Shown here one piece after another: positions 24,994 to 35,735 of a stretch of DNA of 64,000 nt. Each line of letters opens with the position of its first letter. Within the stretch, counting starts at the first letter, position 1. The notes under the pieces were generated by a model that was given only the letters and a program-made list of their open reading frames with translations, did not search any database and had not been told where the DNA came from. This stretch comes from Clostridia bacterium (GTDB lineage Bacteria > Bacillota > Clostridia > Oscillospirales > CAG-272), in the NCBI GenBank assembly GCA_017471825.1, contig JAFURQ010000028.1, positions 1-64,000 of the forward strand, written 5' to 3'. The position numbers and the translations under genes were made by a program.

Positions 24994-26268
24994 ATGTCTG
25001 TACTAACTCTTTTACCGATAATAGTCACCCTCGGCGGTGCTTTTTTTCTTTTTAAGCTGCGCTTTTTCTTTTTTCTTCATCCCATTCGCATCGCACGCGC
25101 CACTCGCGCGGCGCTTTCGAGCCGCGAGGCGCGCCGCTCGCTTTTTCTCGCCCTCGCAGGCACTCTCGGTGTCGGCAATATAGTCGGTGTCGCCGTGGGT
25201 ATCACGGTCGGCGGCGCGGGGAGCGTCCTTTGGCTTCTCGTATCCTCTCTTTTTGCCTCGGTGCTGAAATACGCAGAATCAACGCTTGCCTCGGATATGC
25301 GCCGCTCGGATGGCGGCGGTATGCTTCCCGTAATATCCGCTACCTTTGGCAAGGGTGGTAAAACCGCTTCCGTCATCTATGCGATTTTGTGTGTGGCGCT
25401 CTCCTTCGTAATGGGCGCCGCTCTCCAAACCGCAAGCGTCGTCACCTCTGCGACCGAAGCCCTTAGCGTACCTGCCGCCACCGTAGCCGCCGTGTTTACC
25501 GCCGCTGTTTTCCTCGTCATAGCTCGCGGAGCGGAAAAAATCGAGCGCTTCACCGCGATAATTATGCCGATAACCACAGCCCTGTATATCGTCCTCTGCC
25601 TTGCAACCGTCGTTTCAAATATGTCGAGAATTCCTGCAGTTATATCATCAATTTTCGCCTCAGCCCTCTCACTTGACGGCATTCGCGGCGGAATTTTCGC
25701 AACCGTAGCCGCCGTTTCCGTGCGTGAGGGCTTCTGCCGTGGGCTCCTCTCCAACGAGGCGGGGGCAGGCACCTCTGCATTTGCCCATTCCGCCAAGGTG
25801 CGCGTCCCGACCGATGCAGGTCTGCTCGGTATGTGCGAGGTCTTTTTCGATACGGTCGTCTTGTGTATGCTCACGGCTATATCAATTCTCCTGACCGTTG
25901 ATAATCCTGCCGAATATACTACGGGTATGTCGCTCGTCCTCGACTCCGTCGGCTCGATTTTCGGCAGCCTCTCGCGCCACCTCGTCGTCCTGGCAGTTAC
26001 CGCATTCGCATTTTCAACGGTGATTTGCTGGTATTTTTACGGCTCTCGCGCTATGTACTCAGCATCTGCGCGCTTAAAGCACTTATATACCGCCCTCTTT
26101 CTTTTTTCTGTATTCTTCGGCGGTATGATAAACGACGTTCTTCTCGTTCACCTGACCGACTTTATTCTTTTAGCACTCACCGCCATCACCGTCCTCACAC
26201 TTATAAAAAACTCCGACAGGCTCTGTCACCTGTCGGAGTGTAGCGGACTTATCAATCCTCGATTTTGA
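24994..26268 (+). CDS. alanine/glycine:cation symporter (AGCS family)
   Basis: A 424-aa inner-membrane carrier with about ten hydrophobic segments, predicted to import alanine or glycine with Na+. Family markers include LAGTLGVGNIVGVAVGITVGGAG near the N terminus, the FCRGLLSNEAGAGTSAFAHS motif in the middle, and VICWYFYGSRA. The ATG at 24994 has GGAGGAG 6 nt upstream; an upstream reading of 50 codons would run through a terminator hairpin. The last 17 bases overlap the convergent M23 gene, and the terminator of that gene lies inside this coding sequence. Neighbouring serine dehydratase suggests shared amino-acid catabolism. Confidence 0.9.
   Translation: MSVLTLLPIIVTLGGAFFLFKLRFFFFLHPIRIARATRAALSSREARRSLFLALAGTLGVGNIVGVAVGITVGGAGSVLWLLVSSLFASVLKYAESTLASDMRRSDGGGMLPVISATFGKGGKTASVIYAILCVALSFVMGAALQTASVVTSATEALSVPAATVAAVFTAAVFLVIARGAEKIERFTAIIMPITTALYIVLCLATVVSNMSRIPAVISSIFASALSLDGIRGGIFATVAAVSVREGFCRGLLSNEAGAGTSAFAHSAKVRVPTDAGLLGMCEVFFDTVVLCMLTAISILLTVDNPAEYTTGMSLVLDSVGSIFGSLSRHLVVLAVTAFAFSTVICWYFYGSRAMYSASARLKHLYTALFLFSVFFGGMINDVLLVHLTDFILLALTAITVLTLIKNSDRLCHLSECSGLINPRF
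26205..26238 (-). terminator. minus-strand terminator embedded in the symporter gene
   Basis: CTCCGACAGG and CCTGTCGGAG form a perfect 10-bp stem with an 8-nt loop. Read on minus, it is followed by TTTTTT. It ends the M23 transcript inside the symporter 3' coding end. Confidence 0.85.
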
Positions 26269-26950
26269 TTCCAAGCGAGGCTTCCTTTGCCTCATCGGAA
26301 ATTATTCCGAGTGGGTCTACCGAAGCACCGCTCTCAATGACTGCAAAATGGAGATGGCTCTCCTTTGCAAGCTCGGAAACGGAGGTGTCACCGACCGTGC
26401 CTATTCTCGCACCCACGCTGACCTCGTCGCCAACTGCAACGTATGAATCGTCAGCTGAAAGATTTGAGTAAAGCGTCTTAATATCCCCCTCGTGCGTTAT
26501 CTCAACGGTGTGACCGAGCAGGGCATCGTTGTAGATTTTGCTCACTGTTCCGCCCGCCGCCGCAAAAACAGGCGCACCGTCAGCCGTTGAAATGTCAATA
26601 CCCGTGTGTATTCTCCACTCCTCAAGTGTTTCGGAATAAACGGGCTGTGTCAGACTGTGACTCTCTACCACCTTGCCGCTGACGGGGGAAATGAAGGTAA
26701 GCTTCTCGGGCTCCTTGTTCTCATCGCCGCCATTACCGTCGGTTGAGCCTGTGCCGTTGTTTTCTCCCTCACCGGTGCCGTCGCCTGTACCGTCAGTAAC
26801 GGGCGGCTCCTCGGGAAGCTCGCCGTCATTTCTCTGGTTAGCCGCCACAATTCCGATTATGATGGCGGTTATGCAGAGCACGGCAATAACCACACCGTAA
26901 ACCGTCTTGACAAAATTGGGATTTTCGGTAAATTTGATTTTCTTTTCCAT
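26252..26950 (-). CDS. M23 peptidase-domain membrane protein, SpoIIQ-like
   Basis: A 232-aa protein with a short basic N terminus, one membrane span (about 14-36), a Gly/Asp/Glu-rich low-complexity linker and a C-terminal LytM/M23 domain. HTGIDIS and HLHF supply zinc ligands of an intact active site. Domain order and size resemble SpoIIQ, the forespore half of the engulfment channel in Clostridia; a general peptidoglycan endopeptidase is the alternative. AAAGGA lies before the ATG at 26950. No partner spoIIIAH is nearby. Confidence 0.75.
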   Translation of the reverse strand: MEKKIKFTENPNFVKTVYGVVIAVLCITAIIIGIVAANQRNDGELPEEPPVTDGTGDGTGEGENNGTGSTDGNGGDENKEPEKLTFISPVSGKVVESHSLTQPVYSETLEEWRIHTGIDISTADGAPVFAAAGGTVSKIYNDALLGHTVEITHEGDIKTLYSNLSADDSYVAVGDEVSVGARIGTVGDTSVSELAKESHLHFAVIESGASVDPLGIISDEAKEASLGIKIED

Positions 26951-27071
26951 AATTTTTCCTTTCCGTAGGTTGTACACTCTTATTCTCCCGAAAGAACGGG
27001 GAAATATTCACAAAAAGCGAAAAAAGCGGAAAGAAAAATGCTGATATAATAACCAATTCGTAAAATCTCTA

Positions 27072-27100
27072 TTGACATCGCGCGCAAAAAAATATATAAT
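27072..27100 (+). promoter_or_regulatory. sigma-A promoter of the kinase-argS-uvrBA operon
   Basis: Full-consensus TTGACA (27072-27077) and TATAAT (27095-27100) with a 17-bp spacer, 55 bp before the first gene of an eight-gene run. Confidence 0.85.
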
Positions 27101-27155
27101 ATTATCTACGATATTATAATGCGTAAGTGTGCGCAAAAAATAGGGGAGAAAAGCT

Positions 27156-27977
27156 ATGAATGAAAAAATTTCTCTTGCAGGTGACCTCGGCAGCGGCAAA
27201 AGCACCGTTTCGGCGCTTCTCGTTGAGGCGCTCGGCGCAGAGTATTACTCCACGGGTGCCATAGTCCGCTCAATAGCCGCGAAGCGCGGTATGACCGTAG
27301 TTGAGCTTAACGTATATATGGAAACCCACCCCGAAATCGACACCGAAATAGACAACGGCATCGCCGCACTCTCCGCGATGGACAAGCCGATGATAATAGA
27401 TTCGAGAATGGCGTGGCATTTCACAAGGGGTACCTTTAAGGTTTATCTCTCAACCGACACCGAAACGAGTGCCCTGCGTATAATGACCGCCAACCGCGTG
27501 GGTGAGCACGCCGCAACGCTCGAAGAGACGGTTGCCGAAACCAGAGCCCGCCGCGAAAGCGAAAAGAAAAGATATATGACGCAGTACGGAGTCAATATCA
27601 AGGACCTCTCAAATTATTCCTTGGTCGTTGATACCACCTACGCTACACCGCCCGAAATCGCGGAGTGCATTCTCACCGCCTTCGCGGAGTGGAAGGAAAA
27701 TCCGAGCCACAGAGCAGTGCTTATCAGCCCCGACAGATTTTTCTATCCTGACGATGAGCCGAATGCCGCGCTGATTTCGGAGTATTCCGCCGCCCTGGAG
27801 CGCGGTGACACAATTCCCGAGGTGACGGCTGTCGAGTGGGATAACGAGTTCTATATAATTTCGGGAGCCGAGGCAGCCCTTGCGCACGCCTTCAATTTTT
27901 TCTCCTTCGTTCCCACACGGCTTGTCGATACCGAGGTAGACAGGACAAGCTACGTAAAAATGAAAAATTCTCTTTGA
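27156..27977 (+). CDS. cytidylate-kinase-like protein with C-terminal ParB-like domain
   Basis: The N-terminal part (about 1-175) is a P-loop nucleoside monophosphate kinase of the cytidylate kinase-like type: SLAGDLGSGKST Walker A, YYSTGAIVRSIA, IIDSRMAWHF and a LID-like RARRESEKKRY. The last 90 residues have a different look: SEYSAALERGDTIPEVTAVEWDNEFYIISGAEAALAHAF follows the ParB/sulfiredoxin-like pattern of a helix, GxxIPxV, a short strand pair and a hxISGxxxxxA loop. The two parts are in one uninterrupted frame. Whether the tail binds nucleotide or DNA is unknown. It starts the operon that holds argS, yebC and uvrBA. Confidence 0.75.
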   Translation: MNEKISLAGDLGSGKSTVSALLVEALGAEYYSTGAIVRSIAAKRGMTVVELNVYMETHPEIDTEIDNGIAALSAMDKPMIIDSRMAWHFTRGTFKVYLSTDTETSALRIMTANRVGEHAATLEETVAETRARRESEKKRYMTQYGVNIKDLSNYSLVVDTTYATPPEIAECILTAFAEWKENPSHRAVLISPDRFFYPDDEPNAALISEYSAALERGDTIPEVTAVEWDNEFYIISGAEAALAHAFNFFSFVPTRLVDTEVDRTSYVKMKNSL

Positions 27978-27995
27978 TTAGGAAAGGACGTATAA

Positions 27996-29768
27996 ATGCT
28001 TACACTCAAGAAAAAAACGGCGGAGCTTCTCGCCTCTGCCATAACTGAAAAATTCGGTGACGGATTACTCACCGCCGATGAAATATTTGCGATGCTCGAA
28101 TACCCTCCGAACAAGGAAATGGGCGACCTCGCTCTCCCTTGCTTCAAGCTTTCAAAAAGCCTTCGCCGCTCTCCCGTCGATATCGCAAAAGCGCTTGCCG
28201 ACACGGTGCAGTGTGAGGAGTTTTCCGAAATATCCGCAATGGGCGGCTATCTCAATTTCCGCATCAGCCCCTCTGCCTTCTCGGCTCGCGTCCTCTCCGA
28301 CGTCTTTTCAAAGGGCGAGCGTTACGGCGCCTCAAACGAGGGCGAGGGAAAAACCGTAGTCCTCGACTACTCATCTCCCAACGTTGCCAAGCCCTTCCAT
28401 ATAGGTCACCTCGGCACCACCGTTATCGGACACTCGCTGAAGCTTTTGCACGAGTTCGTCGGCTACAAGTGCGTCGGCATCAACTACCTCGGCGACTGGG
28501 GTACGCAGTTCGGTAAGCTTATCGTGGCGTACAAGAAGTGGGGCGATAAGGAGAAAATAGAGAAGGGCGGAGTAGATGAGCTCGTTGCCCTTTACGTAAG
28601 AATAAACAATGAAATCAAGGCAGAGGAGGACGCAAGCGTTGCCGGCCTTTCGCCCGAGGAAGCGGCAAGGGCAAAGCACTCCGCACTTGCAGACGAGGCG
28701 CGCGCAGAATTCAGCAAGCTTGAGCACAACGACGAGGAAAACCTCGAGCTCTGGCGTTGGTTTGTTTCTGTCAGCCTTGAAGAATATGAAAAAACCTATA
28801 AGCAGCTCGGCATAAGCTTCGACAGCTACAAGGGCGAGTCCTTTTACACCGACAAAATGCCCGCCCAGGTTGAAAAGCTTCGCTCAATGGGGCTTCTCGA
28901 AATCGACGACGGTGCATCTATCGTCAACCTTGAAAAATGGAATATGCCCGTCTGCCTTATTCTCAAGCGCGACGGCTCAACCCTCTATCCCACCCGTGAC
29001 ATCGCCGCCGCAGTCTATCGTAAGGAGGCATACGGCTTCGATAAGGCAATATACGTAACCAGCGCACAGCAGTCGCTCCACTTCGCACAGTGGTTCAAGG
29101 TCGTGGAGCTTATGGGCTACGATTGGTATGACGAGCTCGTTCACGTCCCCTACGGAACCGTCAGCATCAACGGCGCAAAGCTCGCCACACGTACGGGTAA
29201 CGTCGTTCTTCTGAAGGACCTTTTCGCCGAGGCTATCGCAAGAGTGTACGAGATAGCAAAGGAGAAGAATCCCGACGAGGACGAGTGCCGCGCAATAGCC
29301 GAAAAGGTCGGCGTCGGCGCAATCGTATTCTACTACCTTTCCAACAACAGAATGCGCGACATCAACTTTATGATGGAGGACGCGCTCTCCTTCGACGGTA
29401 ACACAGGTCCCTACGCGCAGTACACCTACGCCCGTACCTGCTCCGTGCTTGAGAAGGCAGGCAATCCCACCCTTACCGCCGATATTTCCTCGGTCTCCCT
29501 TGGAGAGCCCGAGTTCGAGCTCGCGAAATGCCTCTCCGTATTCCCTGAGCGTGTCGGTAACGCCTTGGCGGATTACGAGCCCAGCATAGTGACCAGATAC
29601 GCGCTCGACCTCTGCGCCGCATTTAACCGCTTCTATCACGATTGCAAAATCGTAAACTGCGACGACGAGGCACTGAAGGGCGCGCGCCTCGCGCTCACCG
29701 CCGCAACGAAAACCGTTCTCGGCACCGCGCTTCGCCTTATTTGCATAGCAACCCCCGAAAAAATTTGA
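27996..29768 (+). CDS. argS: arginyl-tRNA synthetase
   Basis: Charges tRNA-Arg. The 590-aa class I synthetase has the N-terminal Arg-S additional domain (about 1-95), YSSPNVAKPFHIGHL with the HIGH box, LGDWGTQFGKL, and the anticodon-binding DALR helical domain at the C terminus. The KMSKS position reads TRTGNVVLLKD, a common loss in this enzyme. AAAGGA lies 11 nt before the start. Confidence 0.97.
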   Translation: MLTLKKKTAELLASAITEKFGDGLLTADEIFAMLEYPPNKEMGDLALPCFKLSKSLRRSPVDIAKALADTVQCEEFSEISAMGGYLNFRISPSAFSARVLSDVFSKGERYGASNEGEGKTVVLDYSSPNVAKPFHIGHLGTTVIGHSLKLLHEFVGYKCVGINYLGDWGTQFGKLIVAYKKWGDKEKIEKGGVDELVALYVRINNEIKAEEDASVAGLSPEEAARAKHSALADEARAEFSKLEHNDEENLELWRWFVSVSLEEYEKTYKQLGISFDSYKGESFYTDKMPAQVEKLRSMGLLEIDDGASIVNLEKWNMPVCLILKRDGSTLYPTRDIAAAVYRKEAYGFDKAIYVTSAQQSLHFAQWFKVVELMGYDWYDELVHVPYGTVSINGAKLATRTGNVVLLKDLFAEAIARVYEIAKEKNPDEDECRAIAEKVGVGAIVFYYLSNNRMRDINFMMEDALSFDGNTGPYAQYTYARTCSVLEKAGNPTLTADISSVSLGEPEFELAKCLSVFPERVGNALADYEPSIVTRYALDLCAAFNRFYHDCKIVNCDDEALKGARLALTAATKTVLGTALRLICIATPEKI

Positions 29769-29795
29769 TTAATATTGAAAAGAGGTATATAAACA

Positions 29796-30521
29796 ATGTC
29801 AGGACATTCCAAATGGAACAACATTAAGCACAAAAAGGAAAAATCAGATGCCGCAAAGGCGAAAATCTTCACCAAAATCGGTAAGGAAATGGCGGTAGCT
29901 ATCAAGGCGGGCGGACCCGACCCCAACAATAACTCCAAGCTCCGCGACCTCATCGCAAAGGCAAAGGCAAATAACGTTCCTAACGATAACATCCAGCGTA
30001 CTATCAAGAAATTCACCGATAACAGCGACATCAACTACGAGGAGATAACCTACGAGGGCTACGGTCCCTCGGGCGTTGCCGTAATCGTTGAAACGTCGAC
30101 AGACAATCGTAACCGCACCGCAGGCAACGTCCGCGCTTGGTTCAATAAGTACGGCGGAAATATGGGACAGAACGGTTGCGTAGCCTTTCTCTTTGAGGAG
30201 AAGGGAGTTATCACCATAATCGACGAGGACGAGGAAATCGACGAGGATAAGATTATGGAAGACGCACTCGAGGCAGGAGCAGAGGATATTAAGTGCGACG
30301 AGGGCGAATACACCATCTACACCGACCCCGCAGAGCTTGACGCGGTTAGAGATGCCATCATCTCCCTCGGCTATAAGATCGACACCGCAGATCTTGCGAA
30401 GGTTCCCTCAACCTACGTAACCCTCGAGGATCCCGAGGATGTCGAAAATATGCAGAAAATGCTTGATAAATTCAACGAGGACGACGACGTTAACGCAGTA
30501 TATACCAACTGGGATAACTGA
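29796..30521 (+). CDS. yebC: YebC/PmpR-family protein
   Basis: A 241-aa protein opening with MSGHSKWNNIKHKKEKSDAAK, the family signature, followed by GGPDPNNNSKL and YEGYGPSGVAVIVE. YebC proteins act on ribosomes or as transcription regulators; recent work supports relief of stalling at proline-rich stretches. Translation-related neighbours fit this. Confidence 0.95.
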   Translation: MSGHSKWNNIKHKKEKSDAAKAKIFTKIGKEMAVAIKAGGPDPNNNSKLRDLIAKAKANNVPNDNIQRTIKKFTDNSDINYEEITYEGYGPSGVAVIVETSTDNRNRTAGNVRAWFNKYGGNMGQNGCVAFLFEEKGVITIIDEDEEIDEDKIMEDALEAGAEDIKCDEGEYTIYTDPAELDAVRDAIISLGYKIDTADLAKVPSTYVTLEDPEDVENMQKMLDKFNEDDDVNAVYTNWDN

Positions 30522-30529
30522 GGTGCAGT

Positions 30530-30904
30530 ATGACCGATATCGATAAGGCAAAAAGGGCGAGGCTTCTGTTTCTTATAACGGGTGCCGTGTCGGCTTTTGT
30601 CGGAGTTGCCGCGCTCGCCGCGCATCTCCTTCTCTCCGACCGCTTTATAACCGCCAAAAATTACACCCCCCTCATAATCATACTCGCAGTATGTGCCGCG
30701 GGGCTCTATTCCGCAGTTTTTCTTCTGTTTTCGGCGTATGACCGCGCCGTCGCAGTCAGGCTGATAGCCGTTGCGTACGAGGTAGGCCCCGACAACGTGA
30801 CCGAAATAGCCGCGCGCATGGGGTGGAAGGAATCTGCAACCGAAAAATTCATTAAAAAATGTCATAAATGGGGTTATTTAATAGCCGATAGAAGCGAACA
30901 ATAA
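30530..30904 (+). CDS. small membrane protein with winged-helix-like tail
   Basis: A 124-aa protein of no recognised family. Two hydrophobic segments (about 12-33 and 46-68) are followed by a cytoplasmic tail in which [32 protein letters not shown] reads like the recognition part of a winged helix or a PCI-like helical repeat. It lies 8 bp after yebC and 25 bp before uvrB. The tail pattern is an eye judgement. Confidence 0.55.
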   Translation: MTDIDKAKRARLLFLITGAVSAFVGVAALAAHLLLSDRFITAKNYTPLIIILAVCAAGLYSAVFLLFSAYDRAVAVRLIAVAYEVGPDNVTEIAARMGWKESATEKFIKKCHKWGYLIADRSEQ

Positions 30905-30929
30905 CCCTATACCCTTAACGGAGGCAGTT

Positions 30930-32891
30930 ATGCAAGAGCGCAAATTCAAGCTGAAAAGTGAATATCAGCCAACGGGCGATCAGCCCGAGGCTATCCGCGC
31001 TCTTACCGAAGGACTCTTAGGCGGCGAGCGCGCTCAAACCCTGCTCGGCGTAACCGGCTCGGGCAAAACCTTTACGATGGCAAACGTTATTGCCAACCTC
31101 AATCGCCCGACACTCGTTCTGGCGCACAACAAAACCCTTGCCGCACAGCTATGCACGGAGTTCCGCGCATTTTTCCCCGAGAACGCTGTTGAGTATTTCG
31201 TGTCGTACTACGACTACTACCAGCCCGAAGCCTATATCCCCGGCAAGGATATGTATATCGAGAAGGACGCTATGATAAACGAGGAGATAGATATGCTCCG
31301 CCATAGCGCCACGTCTGCGCTCTTTGAGCGCCGCGACGTAATAATCGTCGCATCGGTATCCTGTATATATTCTCTCGGTGACCCTGCGGAATATCAGGGG
31401 CTTCTCGTGTCGGTGCGACCGGGGCAGGAAATGACCCGTGATGAGCTGATACGCTCGCTCGTTGCCATAAGCTATGAGCGCAACGATATGAATTTCATAA
31501 GAAATAAATTCCGCGTCCGCGGCGACGTTGTAGAGGTATTTCCCGCATCCAGCACCGAAAAAGCCATAAGAATCGAATTTTTCGGCAACGAAATTGACAG
31601 AGTTTCGAGCATCAACCCCCTCACGGGCGATGTTATCGAGCACTTGTCGTATGCCGCCGTTTTCCCTGCAACGCACTACGCCGTTTCGGACGAAAAGCGC
31701 GAGCAGGCACTCCTTGAAATAGAGGAGGAAATGAAGGAGCGCGTTAAATTCTTTAAATCTCAAAACAAGCTCATCGAGGCACAGCGCATAGAGGAGAGAA
31801 CCAAATACGACCTTGAAATGCTGCGCGAGGTCGGCTTTTGCTCCGGCGTCGAGAACTATTCGCGCGTCCTCGCTGGCAGACCCGAGGGCTCAACGCCCTA
31901 TACGCTCCTTGACTATTTTCCCGACGACTTCATAATGTTCGTCGATGAGTCGCACGTTACTCTGCCGCAGGTTCGAGGTATGAGCGGCGGCGATTTTGCA
32001 AGAAAGAAAAATCTCGTGGAGTACGGCTTCCGTCTGCCCTCCGCATTCGATAACCGTCCGCTCTTCTTTTACGAATTTGAGGAGAAAATACGGCAGGTTA
32101 TCTTCGTGAGCGCCACCCCCGGCGAATATGAAAGGACTGAAAGCTCTACCACGGTAGAGCAGCTCATACGCCCCACCGGACTTATCGACCCCGAGGTTAT
32201 CGTCCGTCCTATCGAGGGGCAGATAGACGACCTCATCGGCGAGGTAAGACAAACCGTAGCAAGAGGCGAAAAGGTTCTCGTAACCACAATGACCACAAAA
32301 ATGGCGGAGGACCTCACAGAGTACCTCGCCACCCACGGCATTAAGGTGAAATATATACACCACCAGGTCGAAACGATAGAGCGAATGGAAATCATACGCG
32401 ACCTTCGCCTCGGTGAATTTGACGTCCTCGTAGGTATAAACCTTCTTCGTGAGGGACTTGATATACCAGAGGTATCCTTAGTAGCAATACTCGATGCCGA
32501 CAAGGAGGGCTTCCTCCGCAGTGAAACCTCCCTTATTCAGACCATAGGCCGCGCCGCGCGAAACATTAACGGACACGTAATAATGTACGCAGACCGAATA
32601 ACCGGCTCAATGCGCGGAGCAATAGATGAAACCAACCGCCGCCGAGAAATACAAAAGCAGTATAACGAGGAGCACGGCATAACCCCCGAGGGCATTCGCA
32701 AAAAGGTCGCCGATATTATCGAAATCGGTAGAAAGGCAAAGCCCGAAAAGGATAAAAAGCTCACACGCCTCGAGCGCGAAAGACTTATAGAAACTCTCAC
32801 CGCAGAAATGCGTGAGGCGGCACGCGCACTCGAATTTGAAAAGGCGGCGTATATACGCGACAGAATACGGGAACTCAAAAATCAGAAATAG
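30930..32891 (+). CDS. uvrB: excinuclease ABC subunit B
   Basis: The damage-verifying helicase-like subunit of nucleotide excision repair. The 653-aa protein has Walker [10 protein letters not shown], the beta-hairpin region [17 protein letters not shown] helicase motif [11 protein letters not shown], and the C-terminal UVR motif ([21 protein letters not shown]) that docks UvrC. It ends with TAG. uvrA starts 9 bp later; uvrC is not in the window. Confidence 0.98.
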   Translation: MQERKFKLKSEYQPTGDQPEAIRALTEGLLGGERAQTLLGVTGSGKTFTMANVIANLNRPTLVLAHNKTLAAQLCTEFRAFFPENAVEYFVSYYDYYQPEAYIPGKDMYIEKDAMINEEIDMLRHSATSALFERRDVIIVASVSCIYSLGDPAEYQGLLVSVRPGQEMTRDELIRSLVAISYERNDMNFIRNKFRVRGDVVEVFPASSTEKAIRIEFFGNEIDRVSSINPLTGDVIEHLSYAAVFPATHYAVSDEKREQALLEIEEEMKERVKFFKSQNKLIEAQRIEERTKYDLEMLREVGFCSGVENYSRVLAGRPEGSTPYTLLDYFPDDFIMFVDESHVTLPQVRGMSGGDFARKKNLVEYGFRLPSAFDNRPLFFYEFEEKIRQVIFVSATPGEYERTESSTTVEQLIRPTGLIDPEVIVRPIEGQIDDLIGEVRQTVARGEKVLVTTMTTKMAEDLTEYLATHGIKVKYIHHQVETIERMEIIRDLRLGEFDVLVGINLLREGLDIPEVSLVAILDADKEGFLRSETSLIQTIGRAARNINGHVIMYADRITGSMRGAIDETNRRREIQKQYNEEHGITPEGIRKKVADIIEIGRKAKPEKDKKLTRLERERLIETLTAEMREAARALEFEKAAYIRDRIRELKNQK

Positions 32892-32900
32892 GAAAAAGAA

Positions 32901-35735
32901 ATGTCAAAAAATATTATTATCAAGGGCGCAAGGGTTAATAACCTTAAAAATATCGACTTGACCATTCCGAGAGATAAGCTCGTTGTCCTGACAGGACTTT
33001 CAGGCAGCGGCAAGTCATCTCTCGCCTTTGACACTCTCTACGCAGAAGGACACAGACGCTTTGTGGAAAGCCTCTCGTCCTACGCTCGAATGTTCCTCGG
33101 TCAGATGGATAAGCCGGATGTTGACCTGATAGAAGGCCTTTCGCCCTCCATTTCCATAGATCAGAAAACAACGTCTAAAAATCCGCGCTCAACGGTCGGC
33201 ACAGTAACCGAAATATACGACTATTTGCGACTCCTTTACGCGCGCATCGGTATTCCGCACTGTCCTGTCTGCAACAAGGAAATAAGACAGCAAACACAGG
33301 ATCAGATAGTAGACAGAATACTCACGCTCCCCGAGGGCAAGAGAATAATGGTGCTAGCCCCTGTAGTAAAGGCACAGAAGGGCATGCACGAGAAGGTTCT
33401 CGCAGATGCTAAAAAAAGCGGCTACGTCCGTGTCCGTGTCGACGGTAATATGTACGATCTCGGCGAGGAAATAAAGCTTGATAAAAATATAAAGCACACT
33501 ATCGACATAGTAGTAGACAGAATAGTAATAAAGCCCGACGTGCGCCCCCGACTTTCCGATTCGGTTGATTCCGCGCTTAAAGCTGCCGACGGCAAGGTTA
33601 CCGTTGTAACGGTCGAGCGCGAGGGAGAGGGAGAAACCTTTGAATTTTCGCAGAATTATGCCTGCGATGAGCACGGCATAAGCTTTCCCGAGCTTGAGCC
33701 GAGAATGTTCTCCTTCAACAACCCGATAGGAGCCTGCCCGAAGTGCGCAGGTATCGGCAATATGCAGCAGATAGCCGTGTATAAGCTCATACCGCACAAG
33801 CACCTCTCACTGCGAGAGGGAGGCATAGCGGTCAACGGCTTCCGCACTCTTACCGAGGACTCGTGGACAGGACCGCTCGTTGCCGCGGTTGGTAAGGACT
33901 ACGGCTTTACCCTCGATACACCCCTTTCGGAATTTTCCGAAAAGGCGCTCGACGTCCTTATGTACGGTGCAGGCGACAAAAAGTATAACGTTACACGTTA
34001 TTTCGGCGGACAGGGTAAGGAGCAGAACACCACCTTCGACGGCATCGTGCATATGATGGAAAAGCGTATGCGTATGGCAGGCGGTGACTATTATCAGGAA
34101 TTTGTCGAGGAGATTGCCTGTCCCGCCTGCCACGGAAGCAGGCTTTCGGATATGGTTCTCGGTGTAACCGTCGGCGGACTCAACATAGACGAGATATGCA
34201 GACTCTCCGTGGATAAAATGCTCGAATTTGTTGAAGGACTTGTCCTTACCGAAACAGAGATGAAGATAGCAAAAGAGGTCCTGAAGGAGATAAAGGCAAG
34301 GCTCAATTTTCTTATCAAGGTCGGACTTGATTACCTCAACCTCGCGCGCACCGCAGGCACGCTCTCGGGCGGCGAAGCACAGCGCATAAGGCTTGCAACC
34401 CAGATCGGCTCCGCACTTACGGGCGTTCTCTATATACTTGACGAGCCGAGCATAGGACTTCACCAAAGAGATAACGGCAAGCTGATTGGCACCCTGCAAA
34501 ACCTGCGCGACATCGGCAACAGTGTAATAGTGGTAGAGCATGATGAGGACACCATGCGCGCCGCGGATTTCATAGTCGATATCGGTCCGGGGGCAGGAAT
34601 ACACGGCGGCGAGGTCGTCGCAATCGGCTCTCCCGAAGAGGTAGCAAAAAACGAAAAATCAATAACAGGCGACTATTTATCGGGCAGAAAGGACATCCCC
34701 GTGCCGAAGACTCGTAGAACGGGTAACGGAAATTTCCTGCGCGTCATAGGCGCCGCCGAAAATAACCTCAAAAATCTCAACGTTGATTTTCCGCTTGGCT
34801 GCTTCATTGCCGTAACCGGCGTTTCGGGAAGCGGCAAATCCTCGCTCGTAAACTCCGTACTCTATCGAACCCTTGCTCGCGACCTGAACAGAGCAATTAC
34901 CTATCCGGGTAAGGTTCAGAGGATAGGGGGGCTTGAGCATCTTGATAAGGTAATTGCAATCGACCAGAGCCCGATAGGCAGAACTCCGCGCTCTAACCCC
35001 GCAACCTATACGGGACTCTTTACCGATATCAGAAATCTTTTTGCCAAAACCAAGGATGCAAAGGCAAAGGGCTACGATGCGGGAAGATTCTCGTTCAACG
35101 TCCGTGGTGGCAGATGTGAGGCATGCGAGGGCGACGGCGTTAAATGTATAGAGATGAACTTCCTCTCCGACGTCTACGTAAAGTGCGACGTCTGTAAGGG
35201 AAAAAGATACAATCGCGATACCCTCGACGTCAAATATAAGGGCAAGAGCATTTACGACGTCCTCGAGATGACGGTAGAGGAGGGAATCACCTTCTTCGAC
35301 GGCTTGCCCCAGCTTCAGCGCAAGCTCACCACACTCTATGAGGTAGGTCTCGGCTATATAAAAATCGGCCAGTCCTCAACCACCCTTTCGGGCGGCGAGG
35401 CACAAAGAGTGAAGCTCGCCACAGAGCTTTCCAAGCGCTCGACTGGCAAAACCGTATATATTCTTGACGAGCCCACGACAGGACTGCATACAGAGGACGT
35501 GTCGAAGCTGATTGCAATACTTCAGCGCCTTGCCGATGCAGGTAATACGGTCATAGTCATAGAGCACAACCTCGACCTCATAAAGACCGCAGATTATATA
35601 ATCGACCTCGGTCCCGAGGGCGGCGACGGCGGCGGAACGCTCGTTGCATCAGGTACGCCCGAGCAGGTCGCAAAATGCGAAAAATCTTACACGGGTGCCT
35701 TCCTAAGGGACAAGCTTCATATGGAGGATGCCTGA
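32901..35735 (+). CDS. uvrA: excinuclease ABC subunit A
   Basis: The damage-sensing ABC ATPase. The 944-aa protein carries two nucleotide-binding modules: Walker [10 protein letters not shown] near 33 and GVSGSGKSS near 640, each with an LSGGEAQR signature and an LDEPSIGL or LDEPTTGL Walker B. Zinc-finger cysteines are visible in CPVCNKE, CPKCAG, CPACHGS and the CEACEGDG...CDVCKG module. Full length. Its stop overlaps the nrdG start by one base (TGATG). Confidence 0.98.
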   Translation: MSKNIIIKGARVNNLKNIDLTIPRDKLVVLTGLSGSGKSSLAFDTLYAEGHRRFVESLSSYARMFLGQMDKPDVDLIEGLSPSISIDQKTTSKNPRSTVGTVTEIYDYLRLLYARIGIPHCPVCNKEIRQQTQDQIVDRILTLPEGKRIMVLAPVVKAQKGMHEKVLADAKKSGYVRVRVDGNMYDLGEEIKLDKNIKHTIDIVVDRIVIKPDVRPRLSDSVDSALKAADGKVTVVTVEREGEGETFEFSQNYACDEHGISFPELEPRMFSFNNPIGACPKCAGIGNMQQIAVYKLIPHKHLSLREGGIAVNGFRTLTEDSWTGPLVAAVGKDYGFTLDTPLSEFSEKALDVLMYGAGDKKYNVTRYFGGQGKEQNTTFDGIVHMMEKRMRMAGGDYYQEFVEEIACPACHGSRLSDMVLGVTVGGLNIDEICRLSVDKMLEFVEGLVLTETEMKIAKEVLKEIKARLNFLIKVGLDYLNLARTAGTLSGGEAQRIRLATQIGSALTGVLYILDEPSIGLHQRDNGKLIGTLQNLRDIGNSVIVVEHDEDTMRAADFIVDIGPGAGIHGGEVVAIGSPEEVAKNEKSITGDYLSGRKDIPVPKTRRTGNGNFLRVIGAAENNLKNLNVDFPLGCFIAVTGVSGSGKSSLVNSVLYRTLARDLNRAITYPGKVQRIGGLEHLDKVIAIDQSPIGRTPRSNPATYTGLFTDIRNLFAKTKDAKAKGYDAGRFSFNVRGGRCEACEGDGVKCIEMNFLSDVYVKCDVCKGKRYNRDTLDVKYKGKSIYDVLEMTVEEGITFFDGLPQLQRKLTTLYEVGLGYIKIGQSSTTLSGGEAQRVKLATELSKRSTGKTVYILDEPTTGLHTEDVSKLIAILQRLADAGNTVIVIEHNLDLIKTADYIIDLGPEGGDGGGTLVASGTPEQVAKCEKSYTGAFLRDKLHMEDA

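Noticed and set aside
26951..27071. Sigma-F promoter for the SpoIIQ-like gene
   Set aside because: Sequences such as GAATA and GGAGAATA occur at about the right spacing on minus, but they miss several consensus positions.
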